A stretch of DNA of 64,000 nt from Podospora pseudoanserina (taxonomy: Eukaryota > Ascomycota > Sordariomycetes > Sordariales > Podosporaceae), in NCBI RefSeq assembly GCF_035222485.1, contig NC_085924.1:3224001-3288000 (forward strand), read 5' to 3'. Below the pieces are notes generated by a model. That model worked only from the letters and a program-made list of their open reading frames with translations, searched no databases and had not been told where the DNA came from. Of the stretch, positions 22,401 through 34,010 are shown one piece after another (position 1 is the first letter of the stretch; the number at the start of each line of letters is the position of its first letter). The position numbers were made by a program, and so were the translations under genes.

Positions 22401-25400
22401 GGGTGCTTGAGCAAGCAGTGTGGTGCACATGTGGAAAGGTTCAGCCGCGTCAAGCACCGTGGTAGTAACCCCTGAAAAGCCCGCCGCCTGCAGCTCAGTG
22501 TCCCAACGTGCAACAGACACATGCGGTGCCCACTTGCGGTCGTCAGCTGCCCCCAGCCACCAGCCGGGAAAATAGCCAAAGACCAATCCTGGGACAAAGG
22601 TGTGACCACAGATTTCTGTCAATAGGAGCTGACCTCCTGGTCGTAGGAGAGTCTTAAGTCCAGAGAGGGACTCATGCAGCGAGGGCAACGCATGGATGAC
22701 ATTGACGGCCACGATGAGATCATAGCTTTGAGGCTCAAAGCCCTGCTCTAGAGGATTGCTAGATGCGTCAAGTACCTTGTACTCCATGTTCGGTTGATCC
22801 TTGAACCTGGCTTGAGCTTCAGGAAAGAAGCCTGCGGATACGTCGGTAAAGGTGTACTGAGCATAAGGGGGCTTTTGACCTGGGAGCACGATTCCTTCGA
22901 GGATTGCTGAGGTGGTTCCACCAGTGCCGGCGCCGATTTCTAAGATGCGGAGTCCGGGTTTGCTCACACAGAGAGACTTGACGAAAGGGGAAACGTCAAA
23001 GGTCATGCCTCGGTAGAGTTCTCTGAGTAGACCGTCGTGAATGAGAAGCTCAATGGCTGTGATGTCTTCCTTCAAGAGCCACTCGCTGTTCATGTAGACC
23101 CTTTGCATTGCTTTCCAAATACCGTCTTCTGGGGAGCGGTCCTGAAGTGTGCTCAATCGACTCTTGATGGCGGTATTCCGGTCATATATCTCTAGGCCGA
23201 GGAAATTGAACACAGCTTCGCTGCCGAGGACTGGGTACCCGCCTTCAAGTGCCCCGAGGCGACATCGCTGAAGCCACAGTTTATACATCTTCAGATGTCC
23301 AGCCTCTGGTTCCATGGCGCGGGATGCCTCTTCCATGTCGAGTAACATCAACAGCGCGAGCTCCTCAACCAGAAGTCTGTTCTTAGGCATGGTGGCTGGG
23401 GTATTTGGCGGAATAATGAGAGCCTCCTTTTTGGCAAAGTCCACATGCGAATGCCATGTTATGCGACAAGCTGCGTGTCTGTCGACATCAACCTTCTCGT
23501 CGTCGTCCAGACGCGAGACCTTGAAGCCCCGAAGTCGAAGGGCAAGACTACTATCAGGACCTCGAGCGTTTACCTCGGTGCGTTTTAGGTCGATGGAAGC
23601 TTTCGCTTCGACAGCCAACGGTGTTGTGTCGCTTCGATGTGCTTGAGCCTACGGAACGTTGGTCCGAACTCGATACCGATTCTCCCAAAGCTGGAGTACA
23701 TCTTTTGGGAGGATACCTTTCTTGGGAGGCTAGTTGGAGCATTCTCGGCCTTCACTGAGCGCTTGGCCGCCGGCTTTACCAGGCCTTCACAGTGCTTAAT
23801 CCAGCCAGATCCCGTAAAGGAAGATATGCTAAAGTGATAAAACCCCGAGTCTGCTTTTTCCGTCAGCCTCTGTGGCCGAAGAGAAGTCACAATCTCAGCG
23901 GCTTTCCCCCGATGAAGCAGCAAGGCAGTGTGCACGACAATGTTCCGCAGGCTGTATCCAGTCTCAACTTTCGTCAGCTGTCGGATTGCTTCACCCGCCA
24001 TGGCGACATAGCCGGCAAAGGGGAAGATAATGTCACCCTTGACCTTGTGGTCAGCAAGCCACTCTTCGTCTTCTACGTCGAGAAGATTACGCCAGGAGGG
24101 TTCGAGGCCAGAGCTCTCTTCAATGCGGCGGCCGAGAAGGGCATGCCGGCTGAACTCTGCTTGCCTCCAATCTTTACTGATCCGGCTTTCGCTCCAGTAA
24201 CGAGTGGAGTGGTTCCAGGAGTATGGTGCCAGATCGTGGAGGACTTTGCCAGAGAGAAATGAGGCGAAGTCGATGGTCAGTCCATGCTGCCAAAGGGAGC
24301 CCAAGGCTGTGAGGAGGGTCTTGTTGGAGTTTTCTTTGCGAATGGCCGTAGGGATGTATTCGAACGCAACGTTTTTATGGGTGACAATCTGCCGCAGTGG
24401 CCCCTTCAGTTGAGAGTGTGGTCCAACCTCCAAGAAAACGGAGTTCGGAAGGCTCTCCATCACAGATCTTGCCGCAGAAAGGAACTTGACTTTGGAGGTG
24501 AGATTTGTTGCCCAGTACGAGAGGTCAATGGGGTCCTCATGAAGACCTCCCGAAACAGTTGAGTACCAGGGAATAGTTGGTTTCCGTTGTTGGTTGGCAT
24601 TTGGAAGCTCTCGTCTAAGAAGCTCCAGATATCGAGTAGCGGGTTCATTCATGTGAGACGAGTGATAGGCCGTATTGACTGCTAGCTTCTTGCAAAAAGC
24701 TTCAGGAAATGCGTTCCTGACAGCCGACATGGTCTGCTCAACAGCAGGTATATCGCCGGATATTGTTGTTGAGTTTGGACTGTTTTCTGCTGCAATTGTT
24801 GCACCATCAGCCAGGAATAGGGTCACATCTTCTGATCCCAAGCCCACGGCGGCCATAGCACCAGGCCGGACGCTCTCCTTCATGATAAAGCCCCTGTAGT
24901 ATGCGATGATGATAGCCTCTGACAAACTTAGCACTCCTGCTGCATAAGCACCGGCTATTTCTCCGCTGGAGTGACCGATCACAGCATCCGGGTGAATGCC
25001 CTTCCCTGCGAGAGACCGAACGAGGGCGAGTTGCAGCGCTGTACAGAGTGGCTGAGAGAATTCAGCTTCGTAGATCTGGGATTCCTCTGGCCGCTTCGAG
25101 AGCTCATCTACACGACAGGGAGTCAGTTGTCCTTCTCCATCTTAGCGGTATGGGTCAGCTGGGACAGTGATCTTACCTTCCAGGGACCATGCCGGAGGGT
25201 TCTCCGAGGATTGCAACACGTCGTTCATGACCGAGATGTCGTTCCTAAACTCTGGATCTTCTCTAAGTAGCTCTAGTCCCATCTGCGGCCACTGAGCACC
25301 CTGTCCGGAGAAAACCATGACAACCTTGGGTGGCTGGGCGTCTGCTTTACGGGCTGGTACTGGCTCTTCAGGTCCATCCTTTCCAGCAATAACGAAGCTG

Positions 25401-27241
25401 CGATGATTCAAATGCTCCCGATGTAAGGCTAGAGTGTAGCTGAGATGTTTGAGGTTGTCTTGGTGCTGGTGGTTGTAGTTGGTGATGTTATCGGTGTTTT
25501 GCTTCAGCGAAGAAGGGCAGTTGGCGGAGACTAGGAGAAGCGAGGGGGAACTGGTGTCTTGAGCGTTTTCATCGATCAGGCTTGCCACCAGACTTGGGCA
25601 GAATTCTTTGACTGTCTCGACAATCACCTGTTCATGGAAGATCAGAATCTCGATCAAGAGGGCTTGCCACGGAAGTTATAGCACTTACGTGAGCGTTGGC
25701 CCCTCCGATTCCAAACGAGTTGATGCTGATTCGTTCTGATCGGTCGACTGGCCACTGAGTTGGCTTCATCGGCACTTCCAACCGACCTTGCTCGAAAGGA
25801 ACTATGCTTCGTCAGTCTCGTCACCAGAGAGAAGCTATTGACCGAGAATCTTACTGTTCGGAGCGGGGTTATGGAACTTGATCTGGGGCGGGATGACTTT
25901 CTTTTCCAGCGTCAACACCGCTTTGATCAAGCTCGTCAAGCCAGACGCCCCTCCGGAATGCCCGACGTTTGCTTTGACCTAGGCAGTGTCAGAACAAAAG
26001 GCGTTGTTGTTCTCAGGACGCACACTCACCGAGCCCATTAGAATCCCTGCGCCGCCAAAGACGTCGGCAACCGCGATGGCTTCTTTGCGGTCACCTTCCT
26101 TGGTTCCAGTTCCATGACACTGCAAGAAAACCGATCAGCATCGTCACATGCGAGTCTGAAAGGGTTCGCTTACCTCAATGTATCCCGTGTCTTTGACATC
26201 CAACCCCGTAGACTCATACACAGACCGGATCAAAGCAGCTTGCGTGGCACTATCCGGAGAGATGAGACCATCGCGGCTATGACCGTTGGCGTTGGTCCCA
26301 GACCCCCGGATCACAGCTCTAACAGGGTTCCCATCCCGAACCGCATCATCAAGTCTCTTGAGAAACACAGCATTAACGCCCTCAGCTCGTCCATACCCAT
26401 CCGCCGCGGCATCAAACGGCTTGCAAGATCCTTCAGGCGAGAAGATACCCTCCGAAGTCAAGATCTCGTACCCCTTCGGCGTCAAGATCAAGCTTGACCC
26501 ACCAACAACAGCAGCATCCGCATCGCCAGCCTGCAACGCACGACATGCCTCGTGCAAAGCAACCAACGAAGCGGAACACCCCGTCTTGATAACCATGCTT
26601 GGCCCACTCAAGCCAAATTCGTAGGACACCCGGTTGGCGAGCAAAAGATCCATATGACCGACATTGTGTCCGCTCCCGCCCTGTAAGCTGTCCTTGGCTT
26701 GCATCAACAGCCAGTCCTCCCCGAAGGTCCCAATGTAGCACCCAATTCGCTTGCCTCGGTATTGGGTCTCCCCCGCGTTCTCGAGACATTCTCTCGTCAC
26801 TTCGAGGAGCTGGCGAATCTGGGGGTCCATTCGTTCTAGCTCGGCCTTGCGGCAGCTGAAGAAAGAGGTGTCAAAAGCGGCGATGTCTTGATCGAGGAAG
26901 TAGCCGTGTTGTGGGACGAGGCCGACGGAGCTGTGTTCTTTGCTGAAGCCGAGGGCGTTGAAGCGGCTTTTGGGGGTAGGGGTGCGCATGTCGCGGCCGT
27001 TGTAGAGGGCGTCCCAGAAGGAGGTGGCGTCGTTGATTCCGCCTGGGAGGCGGAGGGCGAGGCCGCAGATTGCGATGGGGGCCTGGCAGGTAAGAGGGTC
27101 ACTGTTGGAGGAAGGGGGAGTGGTGGGTCCAGTTTCTAGGGAGGTTGTGGTGGATGTGTTCCCGCCTTCTGAGGATCTCAACAGCAGGTTCCCATTTTCA
27201 GACCTTGTGTCTGGATGGGTATTAGTGACGGCGTCGGTCAT
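19444..27241 (-). CDS. Highly reducing type I polyketide synthase
   Basis: Start ATG 27241, stop 19444, about 2450 aa. Inferred exons (minus): 26174..27241, 26030..26119, 25855..25978, 25689..25801, 25177..25627, 21681..25107, 21336..21629, 20865..21280 and 19444..20809; the introns are 51-69 bp. Domain order: KS (active-site segment [28 protein letters not shown]), AT ([19 protein letters not shown]), DH ([15 protein letters not shown]), C-methyltransferase (LEIGAGTGG), ER ([11 protein letters not shown]), KR ([17 protein letters not shown]) and ACP ([11 protein letters not shown]). This is the full set of an HR-PKS making a reduced, methylated chain. In the large sixth exon the frame changes once inside the DH region near 23.6 kb with no intron I can see. 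That is either a lesion, a sequence error or a missed feature. No release domain follows the ACP. Confidence 0.93.
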
Positions 27242-28715
27242 GATGAAGTCTGTACAGCGTTGGTCAAGAAGCAGTTGGGAAAGGCCTGGCGTCCACAGCT
27301 GAAAGAGGAAGACCTTGGAATCCCCGGTATATGTGTCTTGACGAGGGTGTCCCTGCTTTTTCATCCATGGCCACTGAAGCCGCGCATCGTGCCCTCGCAT
27401 CTGCCGGCGTCCGTCCCTGTGGCTGAAGAGCTGGCACAAGTTCTAAGCTTGTGAAATGTCAAAAGCTCATGATCTAATGGTAACTTCTTCTGCAGTCAGC
27501 AGGTTATGTGCTTGCCTATCACATCGATGACGGCCGTTGATTGGACTGCATGACATCCCTAGCCTTTTATCTTGACATTATGGAATGCAATCAGATGTTC
27601 TAAAATGTTGTTGGGTCGCCAAGGTGAGGAGTAACACGGGTTTAATGACATTCTGCATGATGACCGCAGGTTTTGGCTCCGGATTTAGGAGATCTAGTCC
27701 AAAAAGGAACAATTAGCTTCTGTATTATCTTGATGCTGAGGTTTCACAACAGAGATGTAGAGAACCTGTGTTCCTGTCGGCTCGTGTTACCTGTGATTTG
27801 TAATACCTTGCGTCCCACTAAGTACTGTGGCACCCAGGTAAGACCAGTAGCGCCCGTAGCAGCATGTTATGCGAACAGCTTTTCTCTTTCTCATTTGCCA
27901 TCCTGATTCATTTCTCTCCAATAGTATCAGCAACTTCGACCTGGCTTGATATTGATAACGGAGCTGCTTTTCAACATCTTGACTCTGGAGCAGAAGTTTG
28001 GCAAGGCGTACATGTACATTCCGGAAATGGGGCCCTTGGTGTTACGGTGGGTACGAATGGTGCAGGGTTGGTGTCGATCGAACCGAGAGAAGGGATGTCA
28101 TGACCTTGCCAAGAGAGACGGTAGAGAAATGATTGAAGTCAGTGAATGCTGATGAGAAGAGAATGAAGAATTATTTTATCTCAGGGTTTTGTGTTGATGA
28201 CTGCCTAGTGGGTGGAGGATCAAGAGAGGTCGGTTGGATTTGTTGAGTTATCAAAGAAAAGAAATATCACGATCTTGACGGGCCGAGGCTTGAGATGGTC
28301 GGATATCGGGGCTGAGACTTAACAGTAATGGGAATGATGGCGTAATATTAATAATTCGATACAGCTGACAGGAGTCTTACCTGTGTGTGCCTGGTAAATC
28401 GCTCATCTCATGATTTGAGCTAACAGACCAACACTTTGATGGGTCACTATGGTGATTGTGATCAGTGGGTGTTTCCATTGTCTTGTATTCCACAGGCTGC
28501 GTCTGTTTGATGCAATCCATGCTGTTTGGCCTCCATATTTGCTTCTCCGAGCTTGTGTTTTGAGCACAGTAATGATTTATTCTTTCATTGATATCTCTGA
28601 CTGTGGCTCATGTTCTGGCATCTCTCATCCTGTCCATCGCTATTGGTACTTACGCCCGTAGGTACCTAGTAAACCTCCCTGGTTGGACGTAACCACGGCG
28701 GCAAATCGTGGTGAT
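27242..28715. other. Intergenic, PKS upstream region
   Basis: About 1.5 kb, AT-richer than its surroundings, with no gene I can support. It must hold the PKS promoter. No divergently transcribed pathway gene or regulator lies next to it. Confidence 0.5.
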
Positions 28716-29450
28716 TTAACCTGTGTGAGGAATGCGGCCATGGAATCCTCTCATACGCTCCTGCAACATCTGGATGTGCCCCTCGTTGCACTGCTCTTGG
28801 CTCTGAACAGCGGAAATCTGGCGCTCAGACTCCTGAAGAGCTTTCACAAGCTCTGAGACTTGGTGTTGTAGCATCCGGCTTTTCATGGATTCATCGCTCC
28901 ACAATCGTAGCACCATTGCAACTGCCTCGTCATCCGGGTCGCTCACGGAGAGGTTTAGGAAGAATGTCTTGGACATTTGAGTCGTATCTGGCGAGGTCGG
29001 GGGACCATAGCTATGGATCGTGTTGGTTGAGGCGGACGTGTGGCTCTCTTTCTGATCGATCCTAGTCTGGATGTCCAAGGGAGCTTTGGGATTAGTCGCC
29101 AACAGGCTCTCGGTCAGAGTTGGCATGCTGACAGTGTGCGAAGCGCGAGTGTCGAGACGTTCATGATAGTCTGAGGTGCTCCCTTTGGGATCTTGATGGC
29201 TCTGACATTTGGGAACCCCAGCCATATCCTCTCTTTTCCCCTCCTCGGTCCCTGTGCTGAGCGAGTCGATGCTGGTTTCCATCGACTTGATTGAGCTTTC
29301 ACGATGGGCAATCAACTTTTCCATCCCGTTGATCCTGACTTGAAGTAATTCAAAGTCTCGTTTTACCTCCAGAACACTGAGTTTATCGTCGTTCATTTGG
29401 GTTCTTAGCTCTTGGATCCCCTGTTCTGCCAATAAAGCGAGCTGATCCAT
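28716..29450 (-). CDS. Coiled-coil protein of unknown function
   Basis: A single exon of 244 aa from the ATG at 29450 (MDQLALLAEQGIQELRTQMN). Residues 1-75 have a regular heptad pattern rich in Leu, Glu and Lys. The middle is Ser/Thr-rich and probably disordered. Residues 190-235 again look coiled coil (MLQHQVSELVKALQESERQI). I recognise no domain, signal peptide or membrane segment. It is transcribed away from another coiled-coil gene (30326), with 875 bp between the starts. Relatedness of the two was not evident by eye. Confidence 0.6.
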   Translation of the reverse strand: MDQLALLAEQGIQELRTQMNDDKLSVLEVKRDFELLQVRINGMEKLIAHRESSIKSMETSIDSLSTGTEEGKREDMAGVPKCQSHQDPKGSTSDYHERLDTRASHTVSMPTLTESLLATNPKAPLDIQTRIDQKESHTSASTNTIHSYGPPTSPDTTQMSKTFFLNLSVSDPDDEAVAMVLRLWSDESMKSRMLQHQVSELVKALQESERQISAVQSQEQCNEGHIQMLQERMRGFHGRIPHTG

Positions 29451-30325
29451 GGTGAAGATAGGGCAGTGGACCAACAAGATGGGTAAGATACTGGGAGCTC
29501 AGCGACTTCCCTGTTGGAAGGGTTCTTATCATAGACGGTGAGGCCTTGGTGACAGAACAAGTCGAATGGTGTTACAACGACGGGATGTGGAGATATTACT
29601 GACTGGTTTGGTTAACAAAGGAGAACTGATGGCAGATAGGAGGGGGATGGAACTAACCACCTTTTATATTCTACATATATCAGCATAGGGATGCTCAAGC
29701 CGGAAAGATCGACCGGAAAGCTGGTCGAGGTCTTGTTGTGGTTGACGAGACCCGATGGAGGGGCTGGAAAGGTGGTGGGCAAGTAGGTGGTGGGGTGAAA
29801 TGTCGATGGTCAACAGGGTTAAGTAGAGGTTGACAGGTTAAAAGGTAGGTTGACTGGGCGAAGGTCGATAGGGTGAAATGTCGACAGGGTGAAAGATTGA
29901 GAGGGCGTGCAGTGGTGCTGCGCCCACCATAGGCAGTAGGTAGATGCTCCCATCTGTATCGATGCACGTCTGCTCTCAGTGATTGCTGACACCCGGCAAC
30001 CTCCCAGTGCCAGCCCTCCTGTCGATGACTGTTTGCACTCATAGGATTAAATTTCTGCCACTGTCTCAATCTCTTCTTGCTGCTCCAACGTCTTCCAGTG
30101 CCCCTTTCCGTCGGCCAAGCAGCCTCTTTCTCTCCTCACACTGCTTGCATCTCTCCCCTCACTCTTCATCATCCTCGGCATGACATCGCAGACTATCATC
30201 ATCCTCAACGCATACTTACCATTCTAGCTTATCAGCGTCGCTGTCATAACCTTTCCATTCGGTTTCGTACCCTTTCAACGGCAGCATCAATATACTTCAA
30301 TCAGTCAGCAAGCTAGCTTGCCATA
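29451..30325. promoter_or_regulatory. Divergent promoter region of two coiled-coil genes
   Basis: An 875-bp interval between divergent starts. It contains a 14-bp direct repeat GGGTGAAATGTCGA at 29793..29806 and 29871..29884, within G/T-rich sequence where GGTTGAC, GGGTGAA and similar words recur (about 29790..29905). TATATTCTACATATAT near 29665 could be a TATA region for the minus-strand gene. The bound factor, if any, is unknown. Confidence 0.4.
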
Positions 30326-31161
30326 ATGTCTAGATTTCACGTCAGCAAAGAAGTCACCTTGTTGGCCGATCCCTCTAATCACCGCACTGGCTTGGCCCCA
30401 GCTTGCTTCGACACCAAGATCTTCGACTTTGGCTGGTGGCCTTCGGTCCGCCACCCCGATCCATCCCGCATGAGACAGCGAATGCAGAGTCAAGCATTCG
30501 TCACCGATACTTCACCTTCACGCGAATACCAAGTTGACTTCTGCCGCAGCCGGCCGACCTACTTCGCCGAGGCCGCTGATCAGTCATTTGTCCAGTGGAA
30601 GGCTGAGAAGAAGCTGAACGATGGCAAAGTGAGGCACCTCGAGGATGAGCTTGCGGCATCAAGAAATCGATGGAGTCGTATGATATCACCATCATTTCCT
30701 TGCGCGAGAAAGATCAGAAGAACCAGGGATACATCGAATCTCTTCAGAACCAGCTCAAGGAGGCGTCTCTACGACATGGCTCAACTGCCCATGGACTCGC
30801 GCCACTTACACCCCCTGCGGCACCCGAGGCGCTCTATCCACGCAAGCACAGTGGCGACACCCCATCTCAATCCCAATACTCAATGGACGACTCTCAACGA
30901 GTATCCCCAGTCTCCTCTCCCATCTCAACCTCTCCTTCCTCAGTCTCGTCTCTCTTCACTTTCCCAGCCAGGAAGCGAGTCAACAGGAACTCAGGCAAAT
31001 CTACTCAAGAGCCAGAAGCGACTATTAACTCTTTCAAGTCAGATCTTTCTTCCCTCCCAACACAAAAGAGTACACATCCGACGCCTTCGCCAGCCCCAAC
31101 CCTGTTTGCGCTTCCGGACTACGTCACTGCACGTTCCCGACGGCGTGTTCAAGTTGGATGA
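30326..31161 (+). CDS. Coiled-coil protein of unknown function, frame interrupted
   Basis: From the ATG at 30326 the frame reads about 115 residues ending in a heptad-rich stretch (WKAEKKLNDGKVRHLEDELA). The coding character then moves to another frame at about 30655..30672. It continues as SMESYDITIISLREKDQKNQ and LQNQLKEAS, then a Ser/Thr/Pro-rich tail to the TGA at 31161. The two halves form one continuous coiled coil in sense. A GTGAGG..TCAAG intron of 35 nt would join the phases but is shorter than any fungal intron I would accept readily. So the gene is broken, misassembled or uses an unusually short intron. No domain is recognised. It is divergent from the coiled-coil gene at 28716..29450. 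Confidence 0.5.
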
Positions 31162-34010
31162 TTGTGTACGCCTTTGGATGTGGCATAGCGGGAATTTTAA
31201 GACCGAGGTCAAAGTCAGAGAGGACAGGGGAGGTTACTGTTTGGTTGCTGTTAGCATCCGAGATCGAGGAAAGAAGGATGTTGTCGGGCTTGGTGTCGAG
31301 GTTTGCCGTGGAGGTCTTTCGTGCCTTGGGCTACTTCCCGCTTGATCTTTCAGCTTTTCGATGACAGGAAACTCGGGAAGTTCTCTGATGAGATTCAACA
31401 GCGATGCATCAATGTGTTGGGTTCCTCATGTTGGTCGACCGGATGGCGGAGGTAGGGGGGTCCATTGGGGAATTCGGCCGCGAGGTCAAGGGCTTGTTGG
31501 TAGTATCTTGTAATGACCTGCCTAAGACATACAAAAGCCTCATTGCTGGACTTAGCTTTGTACCTACCTCGGGGTGTAAACACGGCCGGATTGGGCTGTC
31601 ACTGAACCGGGCAGCGGTGGTGGAGGATTGTCTGATGCTGTTGGCCTGATGACAGTATCCGATTCTCGCAAAGAGCACATGTCGGATGCAACGGGGGAGT
31701 AGCATGGCGGCATGCATCAGATTAGTGTATCGCGGCATACCGGTGTCGCATCGTTGCTAGGACGTCAGCGTGTCGTAACAGCTCATGTCCCCATGTTTTG
31801 ATGCATGCAGTTGGGAGTTAGTGTTCCCTCTGATTGGTACCACATCTCATTGGTTCGTTTCGAAGTTGTTCGCGATGATGTTACACAGTAATTATGCACT
31901 TTGTGCACTTTGTGCGACTGTCTCGACTACAAATTGGTAGGCATATCAAATCCATGCAAATCTGGCAAATAAAGGTGTATTACGACATGATTGGCGAAAT
32001 GTTCCACGTTGGCTTCCGAGACTTTTCCGACTGATTATCCTCGTTTCACGTAGATATTCTCCAATAACATCAAGACCGGTGAACACCGACTCCAATGCCG
32101 GTAGACGTTGCAAATGCCGGCGAAAAGTGGGGCAATTGCCGTCACTGTCCGTTCCGATCGGCATCTGTGAGGTCACAGGTGGCTCCCTGTCAAATGTCAA
32201 CTTTGCTTCGGAGCGCCTGTCACATTCTCTTGAAGCCTAAATTGGTGACCATTGTTCCATTCCATCCGCTATTTTTTGTCACAATGGCTGCCAAGTTTGC
32301 TTGGAAACAACACGTCCAGGTCCCTCGGGAACCTGACAGTGAGCGTGTACAGTATACGACACGGAGCAGTGCAGCGGCTGTAACCATCGCGAAGGGCAGC
32401 ATTTAATGGGCTGTAACGGGCAGGCGGGCTGTCATTGATCCCGTTCATCTGCCTTCGCCAAACACTGGTGACTGAGTCGTGTGGTAAGGGTTAGGTAAAT
32501 AAACGTAATAAGCTAAGCAGTCTGCAAGGCAAAATACCTTAGCTCACAGCGGTCACCGGTCCAATGGAAACGGTGCCTTTCTCACAGTCCTCGTCTCCAT
32601 CTCCGTCTTCCCTTAAACTGACCTTACCTCGGGAAGAATCCAATTGGGATGAATCGAATTGGGATCACTTTGCGCAGCCATCAACTTCTACAAAAATGTT
32701 GGCGGAATTGGGCCCTCCGGACAACACGCGCAAACATCGCCCGCGAGACTCAGCCACGACCGAGTGACAAAGAGTCGTTCATCAGCAGAACAAAAACTTT
32801 TTTGTCGCAAAGACGTGGCAAGCAGCCACAAGCGTTCGGTTTTCTGAGGCGACAAGTGCGATTCATGACGGCAAGTAAAACATCCAGAGCTCAGCATGGC
32901 AGGGGCACCAGATCTCTGGCCATCGGCATGTTCCGAAGAGGTCAAGTCGATGACGATCCATCTGCAGAGCGGAGATGCATGCTTGTTTCAACGACTTCGA
33001 TTGGCTGCCCCACACTCAGTCGCTCGAGCCCAATCCCATCGTTTGATTTTTTGCGAGGCCTCCCCCTCTTCTAAATTCGGGTACCGTTTTGTTTCGGGGC
33101 CACGAGATCGGGTCTTCACCGTCTAGTCAGTTTAGTTGGCGGCGCTGTCTGTCAATTCCCCAGCTTTGTATGGAAATGGCCAGACATGAGCTGCAGGTCG
33201 TGCCCCCCGCGAAATAAAAGATAAACGGTTGGGCGTCAACTGCCAAATATACCGCTCAGATGACCGCGCGGAGCAGCGGATAGTTCCAAGTTTCGAATAA
33301 ACTCGAGTGCCAATTCGGCCACGTCGGTCTAGAACAGCTGTCCTGCATCGTGCCAAGTTCCCGGGCCACATTGCTTGGCTCCGTCTTAGACACTGTGCAG
33401 CTCTGGGCCTCTCAGCGTCATTGGTAGACCGTCAGCGCTTCCGTCACACCGCCGCAACGAATGGACGGCAGAGCTCACCGTTGCTCATCCCAGTGCTGAA
33501 CACTGTGGGGCCGTTGCATGGGTCCATTGCTTGTCGAGCTTGTCTGTCCCTGCCAAGGGACGGGAATTGGGGCAGGGCAGTTCATCGCAAGACAAGGGCC
33601 CAGCAACAACTGATCTCTTGAACAAGCTGGAGGGCGGCGGCTGCTGCTCCCTCTGGGCTGGGGAGAGTGTGCCTTGTTTTTTTGTTGTTCCCTTCCACAA
33701 TCTGCCCACCCGGCAAAATCCACATGCCATCATCGTGCGAGCCCCGAGCATCGTGACGGGACGTGGCTGCCTCTCTTCTTCTTTCTCTCTGATTGTCTTT
33801 TTATTCCTGCAGCCTCCAGTTTCGTTTCCCCTGGGCAACACGCATTGCGTCATTACTGCAACACGAAGCCCAACTTGGTAATTCTTCGGCCTACAACACA
33901 TCGCGGGGCCCAGATCACCCACCCACCTTCACCACCCTCTCCTTCATTGATGTGTTTGCCCAATTGACGAGCAACCACGCCATATCATTTATCTCAACAC
34001 GTCAGCAACA
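31162..34010. other. Long intergenic region, no supported gene
   Basis: About 2.85 kb with scattered short frames only. There is a local tandem duplication GCACTTTGT at 31896..31913. A small frame at 32564..32767 contains an internal 12-bp near-repeat (AATTGGGATGAA/AATTGGGATCAC) but is too short to support. The last ~150 bp are C/T-rich and look like the 5' leader of the Ca2+ ATPase. Confidence 0.5.
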
